Shown here: piece by piece, positions 25,611-36,177 of the stretch
Numbering within the stretch: the stretch's first letter is position 1
Layout of the letters: every line of letters begins with the position of its first letter
From: Bradyrhizobium hereditatis
Lineage (GTDB): Bacteria > Pseudomonadota > Alphaproteobacteria > Rhizobiales > Xanthobacteraceae
Length of the DNA: 64,000 nt
NCBI RefSeq assembly: GCF_020329435.1
Contig: NZ_JAGKJK010000012.1
Coordinates: forward strand, 62,001 to 126,000
Direction of reading: 5' to 3'
Made by a program: the position numbers and the translations under genes
The notes under the pieces: generated by a model
Told to the model about the DNA's origin: nothing
Seen by the model: only the letters and a program-made list of their open reading frames with translations
Databases searched by the model: none

Positions 25611-26951
25611 TCAGCCCGGTGGCGTGCCGTTAATCTCAAGCACATGACCGGCGAGATAGAGCGAGCCGGTAATCAGAATCCGTGGCGGCACTTCGTAGGC
25701 GAGGCGCGAAAGCGCGTCCAGCGCGGCCTCGACACCTGCCGCATTTTCCACGCGCATGCCGAGCGCGCGCGCCGCATCCGCCAACTGATCTGGCGGCATC
25801 GCATTGTCGCGGCCAGGGATCGGCACCGCGATGATGTGGCGCGTCAGCCCGGCGAAATTGGCGAGGAATGCGCCGGCGTCCTTGTTCGCCATCATCCCTG
25901 CGATCACTACCAACGGACGTGACACCCGTTCTTCGAGATCGCCGAGCGCGGCAGCGGCAACGCGCCCGCCTTCTGCGTTGTGTCCGCCGTCGAGCCAGAC
26001 CTCGCAACCCTGCGGGCCCTGATCGACCAGCGGGCCCGCGACGAGCCGCTGCATCCGCGCCGGCCATTCGGCGCCAACGATGCCGGCCTCGAATGCCGCC
26101 ATCCCGATCCTGAACGTCCCGACCGCGCGCAGCGTCGCAATGGCAAGACCGGCATTGTCGAACTGATGTCGGCCGAACAGTCTCGGTGCCGCAAGATCCA
26201 TCAGCCCGCGCTCGTCCTGATAAACCAGCCGCCCGCGCTCGACGCCGACATGCCATTCCTGTCCAGCCGCATGCAGCGGCGCGCGCATGCGGGCGGCCTG
26301 CGTCTCGATCACCGACATCGCTTCCGCCGACTGCTCCGCGCAGATCACCGGCGCGCCGCGCTTGATGATTGCGGCCTTCTCGCCGGCAATCGCAGTCAAA
26401 GAACTGCCGAGAAACTCGGTGTGGTCCATGCTGACAGGCGAAATGACTGTTGCGATCGGCCGCTCGATGACGTTGGTGGCATCCAGCCGCCCGCCGAGGC
26501 CGGTTTCCAGCAGCACGACATCGGCCTCATGCTCCGCGAACAGGCAATACGCCGCTGCGGTCTCCATCTCGAAAATTGTGATCGGCTCGCCTTGGTTGAC
26601 CTGCTCGCAGTGCTCCAGTACCCGGCGCAACTCCGTATCAGTCGCAAGCTGGCCGCCGCCTTTCGCCCCGATGCGAAAGCATTCGTTGATCCGGACAAGA
26701 TAGGGTGAGGTGTAGACGTGCACGCACAGGCCTGCGGCTTCCAGAATCGCGCGCAGATAAGCGATCGTAGAACCCTTGCCATTGGTGCCCGCGACATGAA
26801 TCACTGGCGGCAGCACGCGCTCGGGATGATCGAGCCGCGCCAACAGGCGGTGCATACGATCAAGGCTGAGATCGATGCGCTTTGGATGCAACGCAGACAG
26901 CCGCGCGATCAACTCACCGAGCGGCTGGGATCTGGCAGCCGGCCAGTTCAC
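25611..26951 (-). CDS. folC: Dihydrofolate synthase/folylpolyglutamate synthase
   Basis: A 446-residue Mur-ligase-fold enzyme that adds glutamate to dihydropteroate and to tetrahydrofolates using ATP. Its P-loop is HVAGTNGKGSTIAYLRA. ETGLGGRLDATNVI, SMDHTEFLG and WLDGGHNAEGG are standard FolC motifs. Translation starts at GTG 26951 inside the accD stop (GTGA), so folC is coupled to accD. The accD-folC order is common in proteobacteria. Confidence 0.97.
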   Translation of the reverse strand: MNWPAARSQPLGELIARLSALHPKRIDLSLDRMHRLLARLDHPERVLPPVIHVAGTNGKGSTIAYLRAILEAAGLCVHVYTSPYLVRINECFRIGAKGGGQLATDTELRRVLEHCEQVNQGEPITIFEMETAAAYCLFAEHEADVVLLETGLGGRLDATNVIERPIATVISPVSMDHTEFLGSSLTAIAGEKAAIIKRGAPVICAEQSAEAMSVIETQAARMRAPLHAAGQEWHVGVERGRLVYQDERGLMDLAAPRLFGRHQFDNAGLAIATLRAVGTFRIGMAAFEAGIVGAEWPARMQRLVAGPLVDQGPQGCEVWLDGGHNAEGGRVAAAALGDLEERVSRPLVVIAGMMANKDAGAFLANFAGLTRHIIAVPIPGRDNAMPPDQLADAARALGMRVENAAGVEAALDALSRLAYEVPPRILITGSLYLAGHVLEINGTPPG

Positions 26952-27889
26952 GCGTGGGGCGCAGCCGGCACGGCTTCCGGCGTCGAGACGATCTGGGCGG
27001 GATCGGTAACCTGCGGTGAAGGCTTTGAAGCCGTCTCAAGCGGCGGCGATTTGGTCAAGAGGCGGCAGAGCCGCGCCAGCGTCGGACGCATCTCGTGGCG
27101 ATGCACCACCATGTCGATCATGCCATGATCGAGCAGGTACTCGGCGCGCTGGAATCCTTCCGGCAGCTTCTCGCGGATGGTCTGCTCGATCACGCGTGCA
27201 CCGGCGAAGCCGATCAGCGCGCCGGGCTCGGCAATATGGACGTCCCCTAGCATCGCATAGGATGCGGTGACGCCGCCGGTGGTCGGATTGGTCAGCACCA
27301 CAATGTAGGGCAGCTTGGCTTCGCGCAGCATCTGCACGCCAACGGTGGTGCGCGGCATCTGCATCAGCGACAGGATGCCTTCCTGCATTCGCGCACCGCC
27401 AGAGGCGGCGAACATGATGAAGGGCGACTTCTTTTCGAGCGCGAGTTCAAGCCCGCGCACGATCGCCTCGCCCGCGGCCATGCCGAGCGAACCGCCCATG
27501 AAATCGAAATCCTGCACCGCGATGACGACGCCCATGCCCTCGAGCTTGCCGTATCCGACCTTGACGGCGTCATTCATCCCGGTCTTGGCGCGCGCGTCCT
27601 TGATGCGGTCGACATATTTGCGCTCATCGCGAAACTTGAGCGGATCGGCCGTCACTTCGGGCAACGCGATGTCGTACCAGGTCTCATTGTCGAAGATCGA
27701 TTTCAGCCGCGCCACCGCGCCCATGCGCATGTGGTAGTTCGAGCCGGGAATGACGAACTGGTTGGCCTCGACGTCCTTGTAGAACACGAGCTGCCCGGAA
27801 TCCGGACACTTGATCCACAGATTCTCCGGCGTCTCGCGCCGCAGCATGTTGCGGATTTTCGGACGGACGACGTTGGTGAGCCAGTTCAT
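26948..27889 (-). CDS. accD: Acetyl-CoA carboxylase carboxyltransferase subunit beta, zinc ribbon degenerate
   Basis: Beta subunit of the carboxyltransferase that makes malonyl-CoA for fatty acid synthesis (313 residues). The crotonase-like core is intact (GGSLGMAAGEAIVRGLE, FAASGGARMQEG, TNPTTGGVTASYAM). The N-terminal zinc ribbon normally has four cysteines in two CxxC pairs. Here the region reads IKCPDSGQLVFYK and then NQFVIPGSNYHMRM, leaving a single Cys, so zinc binding of the classical kind is impossible. A Pro/Ser/Thr-rich C-terminal tail follows the catalytic domain. Its stop overlaps the folC start. Confidence 0.96.
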   Translation of the reverse strand: MNWLTNVVRPKIRNMLRRETPENLWIKCPDSGQLVFYKDVEANQFVIPGSNYHMRMGAVARLKSIFDNETWYDIALPEVTADPLKFRDERKYVDRIKDARAKTGMNDAVKVGYGKLEGMGVVIAVQDFDFMGGSLGMAAGEAIVRGLELALEKKSPFIMFAASGGARMQEGILSLMQMPRTTVGVQMLREAKLPYIVVLTNPTTGGVTASYAMLGDVHIAEPGALIGFAGARVIEQTIREKLPEGFQRAEYLLDHGMIDMVVHRHEMRPTLARLCRLLTKSPPLETASKPSPQVTDPAQIVSTPEAVPAAPHA

Positions 27890-27973
27890 GGTTCGCTCCG
27901 AAATGCGGTTAACGCATCAGATGGATATATGGCCGCCCGGCCGAGGGCCGGCAAGCCGCGTCTGTTGGTTTGG

Positions 27974-28020
27974 GGATGATCTTTTTCGGAAAACCGGTCG
28001 CCACTTTTCCGGACCATGCC
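27974..28020. repeat. Short intergenic palindrome, TTCGGAAAACCGG..CACTTTTCCG
   Basis: GGATGATC, TTCGGAAAACCGG, CCACTTTTCCGG and a terminal CATGCC form an imperfect palindrome between trpA and accD. I recall this as a repeat common in Rhizobiales intergenic DNA. A related half (AAAGTGGGGTCCGGTTTTGC) is seen near 9968-9990 before divL. Confidence 0.55.
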
Positions 28021-28045
28021 CCGCCTATTCCACGCGGATTATGGC

Positions 28046-28878
28046 TTATTCTGCAGCCTGTTTCGATCCCCGCACGCCCTGCGCCAGCGCGGCGACCACC
28101 TCGGTCACGGCGCCGACGGTTTTGGCAGTAGCACGCCCCTCGGCGTCGAGGCTGCCGCGGAGTGCATCGACCAGCGCGGTGCCGACCACGGCGCCATCGG
28201 CGTTTTCCGCAATCGCCCGGGCCGCCTCCGGGGTGCGGATGCCGAAGCCGACGCACACCGGCAGTTTGGTATGCCTCTTGATGCGCGCCACCGCATCGCC
28301 CACGGCCCTCGAGTCGGCCGCCGCCGCGCCGGTAATCCCGGTGATGGAGACGTAATAGACAAAGCCCGACGTGTTCGCGAGCACCGCCGGCAGGCGCTTG
28401 TCGTCCGTGGTCGGCGTCGCCAGGCGGATAAAGTTGAGCCCAGCCTTCATCGCCGGCAGGCAGAGCTCATCGTCTTCCTCCGGCGGCAGGTCGACGATGA
28501 TCAATCCATCGACGCCGGCTGCCTTGGCATCGGCGAGGAACTTGTCGACGCCATAGATGTAGATCGGATTGTAATAGCCCATCAGCACCAGAGGAGTCGC
28601 GTCATCATCCTTGCGGAAGCCGCGGACCATCTCCAGCGTCTTCTTCAGCGTCATGCCGGCCTTCAGTGCGCGCAGGCCCGCCGCCTGGATCGAGGGCCCA
28701 TCCGCCATCGGATCGGTAAAGGGCATGCCGATCTCGATGATGTCGGCGCCGGCTTTCGGCAGCGCCTTGACGATATCGAGCGAGGTCGTGGGATCGGGAT
28801 CGCCGGCCATCACGAAGGTGACGAAGGCGGAGCGGCCCTGTCTGGCGAGTTCAGCGAAGCGAGCGTCGATACGGGTGG

Positions 28879-28882
<4 letters not shown>
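28046..28882 (-). CDS. trpA: Tryptophan synthase alpha subunit
   Basis: A 278-residue TIM-barrel subunit that cleaves indole-3-glycerol phosphate to indole and glyceraldehyde-3-phosphate. Indole is channelled to TrpB. The catalytic Glu is in IIEIGMPFTDPMADGP, and loop 6 (YYVSITGITGA) and the phosphate site VGFGIRTPE are present. It starts at GTG 28882, overlapping the trpB stop (GTGA). It is the last gene of the trpFBA run. Confidence 0.98.
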
Positions 28883-30092
<1,210 letters not shown>

Positions 30093-30096
<4 letters not shown>

Positions 30097-30749
30097 CGGA
30101 CCATCAATTCTTCTTGGCGCGCGGCGCGAATGAAATTGCGGATGAGCTCGGGATCCTTGATGCCGGGGCCACTCTCGACGCCGGAAGATACATCGACGCC
30201 GCCGGCGCGGGTGACGCGGACCGCCTCCGCGACGTTGTCGGCCGAAAGCCCGCCCGAGACCATGAAGGGCAATTGGAGATCGAGCTTTTCCAAAACGTGC
30301 CAGTCGAACACGGCCCCTAACCCGCCGGGGCGCGTTGCGCCCTTCGGCGCACGGGCGTCGAACAGGATGCGGTCGGCGACGTCAGCATAGCCGGGCAGCG
30401 CCGCGAGATCGGCTGACGTCTCGACGGCGATCACCTTCATGACTGGCAGACCGAATTTCGATTTGATATCGCGCACGCGCGCAGTGGTTTCCTTGCCATG
30501 CAGTTGAAACAGATCCGGCCGCAGCGTCTCGACGATATTTTCGAGCGTGGCATCGTCGGCATCAACGGTCAGCGCCACCTTGGTGGCGCGGCCCTTGGCC
30601 TGCTTACCCAGCTCGCGCGCGCCCTCGAGGCTGAGATGGCGCGGCGACGGCGGAAAGAACACGAAGCCCACCATGTCAGCGCCTGCCGCAAGCGCTACCT
30701 CAAGCGTTTCGCGCGTGGACAGGCCACAGATTTTGACGAGCAGGGACAT
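30093..30749 (-). CDS. trpF: Phosphoribosylanthranilate isomerase
   Basis: A 218-residue TIM-barrel isomerase of tryptophan synthesis. KICGL near the N-terminus carries the catalytic Cys, DLFQLHGKE and LFDAR follow, and the phosphate-binding GGLSADNV and DVSSGVESGPG close the barrel. It is the first gene of trpFBA. lapA and ihfB lie upstream on the same strand, 63 bp away, so it may be read through from them. Confidence 0.98.
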
Positions 30750-30812
30750 GATCTCTCGGGGGCGGGCCCTTCAGGCCGCCATGGCAAATGGAACAAGCTG
30801 ACGGGGCGGGTT

Positions 30813-31205
30813 CTACAACGTCGCGCCCTGCTTGTCTCGCCCGATGGCCCCGTAGATCCCGTACTGGGACGGCGCCGGCAGCCGTTGCTGGTCGACCCGG
30901 GAAACCGCCGCCGCGGCCCGCAAATCAGCCGCCTCCGCCTTGGCCCGGCGGGCATCCGCCTCATGGAGGCGCGCTGCCCGGCGCCAACGCCGCTGCCGAA
31001 ACCAGGTTGCCATGCCGCCCGCGGCGACCCCCAGAATGGCCACCGTAATGATGACGGCAAATAACGGCATGCTCACCGCGATGGCCGGATCGGCGGTATT
31101 GAAGGGATCGAATGACACCGTCACGAAATGACGGTTGGCAACCGCAAAGACGATGAAGATCAGCCCCAGGGGAATGACGACCAGCGCCGTGAAAAACTTT
31201 CGCAT
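30813..31205 (-). CDS. LapA-domain (DUF1049) inner-membrane protein
   Basis: A 130-residue protein with two transmembrane helices near residues 5-25 and 45-65, then a basic, coiled cytoplasmic region rich in Arg and Ala. It matches the LapA/DUF1049 family, which helps LPS assembly in E. coli. ATG 31205 is preferred over an ATG six bases upstream because GAGAG is then correctly spaced. The ihfB-lapA-trpF order is widely seen in alphaproteobacteria. A link to envelope maintenance is inferred from the family only. Confidence 0.85.
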   Translation of the reverse strand: MRKFFTALVVIPLGLIFIVFAVANRHFVTVSFDPFNTADPAIAVSMPLFAVIITVAILGVAAGGMATWFRQRRWRRAARLHEADARRAKAEAADLRAAAAVSRVDQQRLPAPSQYGIYGAIGRDKQGATL

Positions 31206-31283
31206 GACCATCTCTCGTCGTGATCGAGAAGGGCGGGTGCGAGACCCGCAACACGGCTACATCTAGTCGAATTCGAAAAGCGC

Positions 31284-31592
31284 TTACGCGCCGCTGGCCT
31301 CGGGCGAGCCATTGTCGCGGTTGAGACGCTCGCGCATTTCCTTGCCCGTCTTGAAGAATGGGACGCTCTTCTGGTCGACCGGCACATGCGCGCCGGTGCG
31401 CGGATTGCGGCCGGCGCGTGCTGGGCGATGCTTGACCGAGAAGGCGCCGAAGCCGCGCAGCTCGACACGGTCGCCGCGCGCCAGCGCTGCGACGATCTCA
31501 TCGAGGATCGCGTTCACAATGTTCTCCACATCCCGCTGATAGAGGTGCGGGTTGTGCTCGGCGATGCGCTGAACAAGTTCGGATTTGATCAT
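31284..31592 (-). CDS. ihfB: Integration host factor subunit beta
   Basis: A 102-residue DNA-bending protein of the HU/IHF family, acting as a heterodimer with IhfA in recombination and transcription. The beta-arm sequence GRNPRTGAHVPVDQKSVPFF carries the intercalating proline, and VELRGFGAFSVKHRPAR is the family signature. MIKSELVQRIA at 31592 is the family start; an in-frame upstream start would add ten residues. Confidence 0.96.
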   Translation of the reverse strand: MIKSELVQRIAEHNPHLYQRDVENIVNAILDEIVAALARGDRVELRGFGAFSVKHRPARAGRNPRTGAHVPVDQKSVPFFKTGKEMRERLNRDNGSPEASGA

Positions 31593-31763
31593 CGAAGTTG
31601 GGGTCCGGGGTCGTGCGGACATCCATTTCCGTGAAAATGCCTTGAACTGTCAAGACGCTAAATCACTTTTGGGCGGCGCGAAATAGCGCGGCAAAGGACC
31701 CGGAAGGGGTTTGTGACAACACCCTCAATGCGGGAAATTGTGGCGAAGGGCAGCCGGTGCGGC

Positions 31764-32744
31764 TCAGTTGGATGCGACGGGCCGCCACAACGCCAGCATG
31801 CCGTCGAGCGCGAGCTGGTCGACCGCCTGCGCAACGCCGGCCTGTTCGATCTGACGCGCTATGGAACTCAAGCCGAGCGCATCAAACGCAATCGAGGCCG
31901 CCGTACGCAGGAACGTCAGGTCGCCGAACTGCGGATTCAGCTTGTAATCGCGCACCGGCAGGCCGCTTTTGATCTTTTTCTCGGCGACCAGCCATGCGAC
32001 GGCCGCCTTTTCATCGCCGAGCTGATCGACGAGCTTTAATTCGACCGCCTGCCGGCCGGTGAAGACGCGTCCGTCTGCGACCTTTTCGATCAGCGCCTCG
32101 TCCATACCGCGCCGCTCCTTCACCAGGCCGCGGAACCAGGCGTAGGAATCCTTCACCAGCGCATCGATCGCGGCGCGCGCCTCCGGGCTGGTTGGCTCAT
32201 AACCGTTGGGCGCAGCCTTGAGCGGCGAGGATTTCACCTCCTCGACCTTGACGCCGACGGTCTTCAAGAGCTCGGTGAAATTGGGAAACTGAAACAGCAC
32301 GCCGATCGAACCGACCAGTGAGCTCTGGCGGGCGACAATATGATCGGCCGCCAGTGCGGTGATGTAGCCGCCCGACGCCGCCAGTCCTTCGACCACCACG
32401 ACCAGCGGCTTCTTCGCCTTCAGCCGGCTCAGCGAATCATAGAGCTGCTCGGAACCGGCCGTGGTCCCGCCCGGCGAGTTGATATGCACGATGACAGCGA
32501 CATGGCTGGATTTCTCCAGCCGCTCCAGCGCCTCGACCCGTTGCTGGTCGCTGCGGATCAGCCCTTCGATATTGACGCGCGCGATCGATCCCGCCGATGT
32601 CAGCGCGGCTGGCCCGCTCCTGGTCGCGACCGCGCCGACGGTGATGATCGCCGCGATCGTGACCAGAACGGCCACCAGGCGCCAAAAGGTCAGCTTGCGG
32701 CGAATCCTGCGGCGATCGACGATCACGTCCGAATCGAGCGACAT
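31764..32744 (-). CDS. sppA: Signal peptide peptidase SppA (short 36K type)
   Basis: A 326-residue inner-membrane serine protease that degrades cleaved signal peptides. One N-terminal membrane helix lies near 20-40. The catalytic serine is at 124 in LAASGGYITALAAD and the general-base lysine at 176 in KSSPLKAAPNG, giving a Ser-Lys dyad. INSPGGTTAGSEQLY is the oxyanion region. The length fits the single-domain bacterial form rather than the 67K E. coli enzyme. GGAG precedes ATG 32744. Confidence 0.95.
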   Translation of the reverse strand: MSLDSDVIVDRRRIRRKLTFWRLVAVLVTIAAIITVGAVATRSGPAALTSAGSIARVNIEGLIRSDQQRVEALERLEKSSHVAVIVHINSPGGTTAGSEQLYDSLSRLKAKKPLVVVVEGLAASGGYITALAADHIVARQSSLVGSIGVLFQFPNFTELLKTVGVKVEEVKSSPLKAAPNGYEPTSPEARAAIDALVKDSYAWFRGLVKERRGMDEALIEKVADGRVFTGRQAVELKLVDQLGDEKAAVAWLVAEKKIKSGLPVRDYKLNPQFGDLTFLRTAASIAFDALGLSSIARQIEQAGVAQAVDQLALDGMLALWRPVASN

Positions 32745-33076
32745 CGAATTTCTCCAGAAATAGTCAGCGCGTTTTGCACTCACAGCATCAAAGGCGCGTT
32801 ATCTGATTACATCAATTGCGGCGCAATTTGAAGAAAACAAGGCCCGGTCTCGTTGTCACGGCGCACGCGGGGACCCATAACCACCGGCGCTGATTGTCGC
32901 ATCTCGATGGGCTTCCAGCGTGCCCGAAACGATCCACCTGTGGCTGGGTCCGGATCGCGCGGAGCCTGTCATCGGGCGCGCATTCGCGCGACCCGTTGGC
33001 TTGTCCGGGACGACAGAAAAACAAAGGCCCCGGTCGAAACCGGGGCCTGGTGTTCGCGGGAGAGATAAGCGAGCGC
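32745..33076. other. Intergenic region between rpsA and sppA
   Basis: There is no coding frame with gene-like features. It holds the sppA ribosome-binding site, the rpsA terminator hairpin at 33026-33047, and GC-rich sequence (CGCACGCGGGGACCCATAACC near 32861-32882) that looks like degraded repeat DNA. Confidence 0.6.
33026..33047 (-). terminator. Rho-independent terminator of rpsA
   Basis: The stem GGCCCCGGT / ACCGGGGCC is nine perfect pairs with a CGAA tetraloop. On the minus strand it is followed by a T-rich stretch (TTTGTTTTTCTG). It begins 30 bp after the rpsA stop. Confidence 0.9.
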
Positions 33077-34780
33077 TTACTTCTCGCGGTTCTTGAGCGC
33101 GGTGCCGAGAATGTCGCCCAGCGTAGCGCCCGAATCGGAGGAGCCATACTGCGCGATGGCTTCCTTCTCCTCGGCCACTTCCAGCGCCTTGATCGAGACC
33201 TGCACCTTGCGGGCCTTCTTGTCGAACTGGATCACGCGCGCATCGACCTTCTCGCCGACGGCGAAGCGTTCGGCGCGCTGATCGTTGCGGTCACGGGCGA
33301 GCTCGGAGCGCTTGATGAAGGTGGTGAAGTCGGTACCCGAGATCTTCACCTCGATGCCGGCTTCCTTCACTTCGAGCACTTCGCAGGTCACAACCGCGCC
33401 CTTCTTGACGTCGCCAGGCTCGGCGAAGGGGTCGCCTTCGAGCTGCTTGACGCCGAGCGAGATGCGCTCCTTCTCGACATCCACGTCGAGCACCACGGCC
33501 TTGACCATGTCGCCCTTCTTGAAGTTGTCGATGACCTGTTCACCCGGCAGCTTCCAGTCGAGGTCCGACAGATGGACCATGCCGTCGACATCGCCCTCGA
33601 GGCCGAGGAAGAGACCGAACTCGGTCTTGTTCTTGACCTCGCCTTCGACCACCGAACCGACCGGGAACTTCTCGACGAAGACCTCCCAGGGATTGCGCAT
33701 GGTCTGCTTGAGGCCAAGCGAGATGCGGCGCTTGACCGAATCGACTTCGAGAACCTGCACTTCGACTTCCTGAGAGGTCGAAACGATCTTGCCGGGGTGC
33801 ATGTTCTTCTTGGTCCACGACATCTCCGAGACGTGGATGAGGCCTTCGATGCCCGGCTCCAGTTCGACGAACGCGCCGTAGTCGGTGATGTTGGTGACAC
33901 GGCCGGTGAAGCGCGCGTTGAGCGGATACTTCGCCTCGATGCCCTGCCACGGATCGTCCAGCAACTGCTTCATGCCGAGCGAGATGCGGTGGGTCTCGTG
34001 GTTGATCTTGATGATCTTGACCTTCACCGTCTGGCCGATGGTCAGCACCTCGGTCGGATGATTGACGCGGCGCCAGGCGATATCGGTGACGTGGAGCAGG
34101 CCGTCGATGCCGCCGAGATCAACGAACGCACCGTAGTCGGTGATGTTCTTGACCACACCGTCGATCACCTGACCCTCTTCGAGGTTCTGCACCAGCTCCT
34201 GGCGCTGCTCGGCGCGGGTCTCTTCGAGAACCGTGCGGCGCGACACCACGATGTTGCCGCGGCGGCGATCCATCTTGAGGATCTGGAACGGCTGCGAGTT
34301 GTTCATCAGCGGCGCGACGTCGCGGATCGGACGGATATCGACCTGCGACCGCGGCAAGAACGCAACCGCACCATCGAGATCGACGGTGAAGCCGCCCTTG
34401 ACCTGGTTGAAGATGACGCCGTGAACCTTCTCGTTGTTCTGGAACGCCTTCTCCAGCTTGCCCCAGCTCTCCTCGCGGCGCGCCTTGTCGCGCGACAGCA
34501 CGGCTTCGCCGAGTGCATTTTCGATTCGGTCGAGGAATACTTCGACTTCATCGCCGACCTTGAGATCGCTTTCACGGCCGGGGCCGGCGAATTCGCGCAA
34601 CGCAACGCGGCCCTCGGTCTTCAGGCCGACATCGATAACGGCCATGTCCTTTTCAATTGCAACTACCTTGCCCTTGATGACGGAGCTTTCCTGCAGATTG
34701 CCGCCAGCAAAGGACTCGTCCAGCATCGCAGCGAAATCTTCGCGGGTAGGATTATAGGAAGCAGCAGTATTTGAAGCCAT
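33077..34780 (-). CDS. rpsA: 30S ribosomal protein S1
   Basis: A 567-residue mRNA-binding ribosomal protein with six S1 OB-fold repeats (repeating pattern G-x-V..I.DYGAFV.L..G..GLLH.SD). The first two repeats are the more divergent, ribosome-binding ones, and the last four bind mRNA. GGAG precedes the ATG. Strong codon bias fits high expression. In many proteobacteria it follows cmk directly; here 767 bp and a small opposite-strand gene intervene. An unusually long antisense open frame covers the gene and is a codon-bias shadow. Confidence 0.98.
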   Translation of the reverse strand: MASNTAASYNPTREDFAAMLDESFAGGNLQESSVIKGKVVAIEKDMAVIDVGLKTEGRVALREFAGPGRESDLKVGDEVEVFLDRIENALGEAVLSRDKARREESWGKLEKAFQNNEKVHGVIFNQVKGGFTVDLDGAVAFLPRSQVDIRPIRDVAPLMNNSQPFQILKMDRRRGNIVVSRRTVLEETRAEQRQELVQNLEEGQVIDGVVKNITDYGAFVDLGGIDGLLHVTDIAWRRVNHPTEVLTIGQTVKVKIIKINHETHRISLGMKQLLDDPWQGIEAKYPLNARFTGRVTNITDYGAFVELEPGIEGLIHVSEMSWTKKNMHPGKIVSTSQEVEVQVLEVDSVKRRISLGLKQTMRNPWEVFVEKFPVGSVVEGEVKNKTEFGLFLGLEGDVDGMVHLSDLDWKLPGEQVIDNFKKGDMVKAVVLDVDVEKERISLGVKQLEGDPFAEPGDVKKGAVVTCEVLEVKEAGIEVKISGTDFTTFIKRSELARDRNDQRAERFAVGEKVDARVIQFDKKARKVQVSIKALEVAEEKEAIAQYGSSDSGATLGDILGTALKNREK

Positions 34781-35289
34781 TTGTTCTCCAGTGCGGATAC
34801 TTGCCGGCCGTTCGGGTTAAAGGGCGCATCGCGCGTGACAGTGTCAGGGTCCGCAAATCCTGACGACCGCGTTTGCGAGTAGCGCAAAGCGGGCCGGCAG
34901 CATGCCTGCACGTTCGATACGTTTGATTTATTTGTCCGGAGCCTGAAGCGAGCGTATCGACTTCAGCGGCCTGGAGCGGGCTTTCCTCCAATCACGGCGG
35001 AGGCTCAAACCTCGCAACCGGCCCGCTCGGACAGCCCTGATCCCATCGATGGCGGCCCGGACGGCCGTGGATATAGACCCAAGGGCCAATTTCGGCAAGC
35101 GAAAATGGCCTCAATTTACGGGCCCTTAAGGCTGACAGACGCTAAAGGCGTACGCTAACCATGGCCCCGCTCCTTCAACGCCTGTTGACCGCGTGACGTG
35201 AAAGGTCCGCAAGCCTCGGCTGGATGGAACCCGACCTTAAGCGCCGCCCCCACACGATGGCACGATTCAAGAGCAGGGGAGTGCCATCC
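34781..35289. other. Intergenic region upstream of rpsA
   Basis: A 509-bp region with no convincing gene. The rpsA ribosome-binding site is at its left end. The rest should contain the rpsA promoter and leader on the minus strand and the promoter of the small secreted-protein gene on the plus strand. GGGGAG before 35290 serves the latter. I could not assign -35/-10 boxes with confidence. Confidence 0.6.
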
Positions 35290-35475
35290 ATGAAGAGCCT
35301 GATCGCTCTAACTGCCATTGCCGTCTTTCTCGTTGCCACGGCCGTAGCCGGCAAGCCGTCCGCTTTTGCGACCGACAGCGCAATTGCCGCTGCCATCTCG
35401 AACGCTGCCAAGTCGAAGCCCGTCATGATGGCCGCGCAGCAATTGCCGTTCGACCGCGCGCGCTCGAACAACTGA
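35290..35475 (+). CDS. Small secreted protein of unknown function
   Basis: A 61-residue protein with a clear signal peptide: MKSL, a hydrophobic core IALTAIAVFLVATAVAG, and probable cleavage after AFA near residue 27. The mature part of about 34 residues is Ala/Ser-rich with AAISNAAKSKPVMMAAQQLP and no cysteines. GGGGAG is upstream; an in-frame ATG at 35224 would disrupt the signal peptide. No family recognised. It lies alone between rpsA and cmk on the opposite strand. Confidence 0.65.
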   Translation: MKSLIALTAIAVFLVATAVAGKPSAFATDSAIAAAISNAAKSKPVMMAAQQLPFDRARSNN

Positions 35476-35547
35476 TCCGAGATTTTGCGTGCAGCACGCC
35501 AGAACAAAACCGCGGTCAAAAACTGGAAGCCTTAGCTGGCGCCCAAC

Positions 35548-36177
35548 CTAGCGTTTGGCGCGGACGGCCTCGACGATCGCAATCGCGGCGCGAACTCCAG
35601 CCTCGATATCGAGATTGGAATTATCGAGGATATGCGCATCCACGGCCGCCTTGAGCGGCGCGGTAGTGCGGTTCTTGTCGCGCTCATCGCGCTTGAGGAT
35701 ATCGGCCAGCACCGCCGCCTCGTCAGCATCCTCGCCGCGTGCACGGGCTTCCAGCGTCCGGCGGCGGGCCCGCACCTGCGGGTCGGCCACGACAAAGATC
35801 TTCACGTCGGCATAGGGACAGATCACGGTGCCGATGTCGCGCCCGTCGAGCACGGCGCCGGGCGGATCGGCTGCGAACTGGCGCTGAAAGTTGACCAGGG
35901 CTTCGCGCACCTTGGGGATCGCCGACACGACGGATGCGGCATCGCCAATGCGCTGCGTCTTCAACTCGGGATGGCCGAATTTCTCGGGATCGAGCTCCAT
36001 AGCGACGGCAACCGCCTGCGCTTCATTGGTGAGGTCCAGCCCCTGATCCAACAGCGCCTTCGCCACCGCGCGATAGATCACGCCGGTGTCGAGATGACGA
36101 TAGCCGTAATGATGAGCGAGGCGTTTGCCGAGCGTCCCTTTGCCGGATGCCGCCGGCCCGTCGATGGCGATGATCAT
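35548..36177 (-). CDS. cmk: Cytidylate kinase
   Basis: A 209-residue (d)CMP kinase supplying CDP/dCDP. The P-loop GPAASGKGTLGKRLA is at 7-21, LDTGVIYRAVA and LDGRDIGTVI are the substrate-binding motifs, and RDERDKNRTTAPLK is the lid. The ATG overlaps the aroA stop (ATGA), so the two are coupled, as is widespread in proteobacteria. Confidence 0.98.
   Translation of the reverse strand: MIIAIDGPAASGKGTLGKRLAHHYGYRHLDTGVIYRAVAKALLDQGLDLTNEAQAVAVAMELDPEKFGHPELKTQRIGDAASVVSAIPKVREALVNFQRQFAADPPGAVLDGRDIGTVICPYADVKIFVVADPQVRARRRTLEARARGEDADEAAVLADILKRDERDKNRTTAPLKAAVDAHILDNSNLDIEAGVRAAIAIVEAVRAKR

Noticed and set aside
32894..34774. 626-codon open frame antisense to rpsA
   Set aside because: It mirrors rpsA codon positions in GC-rich DNA, has no family motifs or ribosome-binding site, and rpsA is certain.
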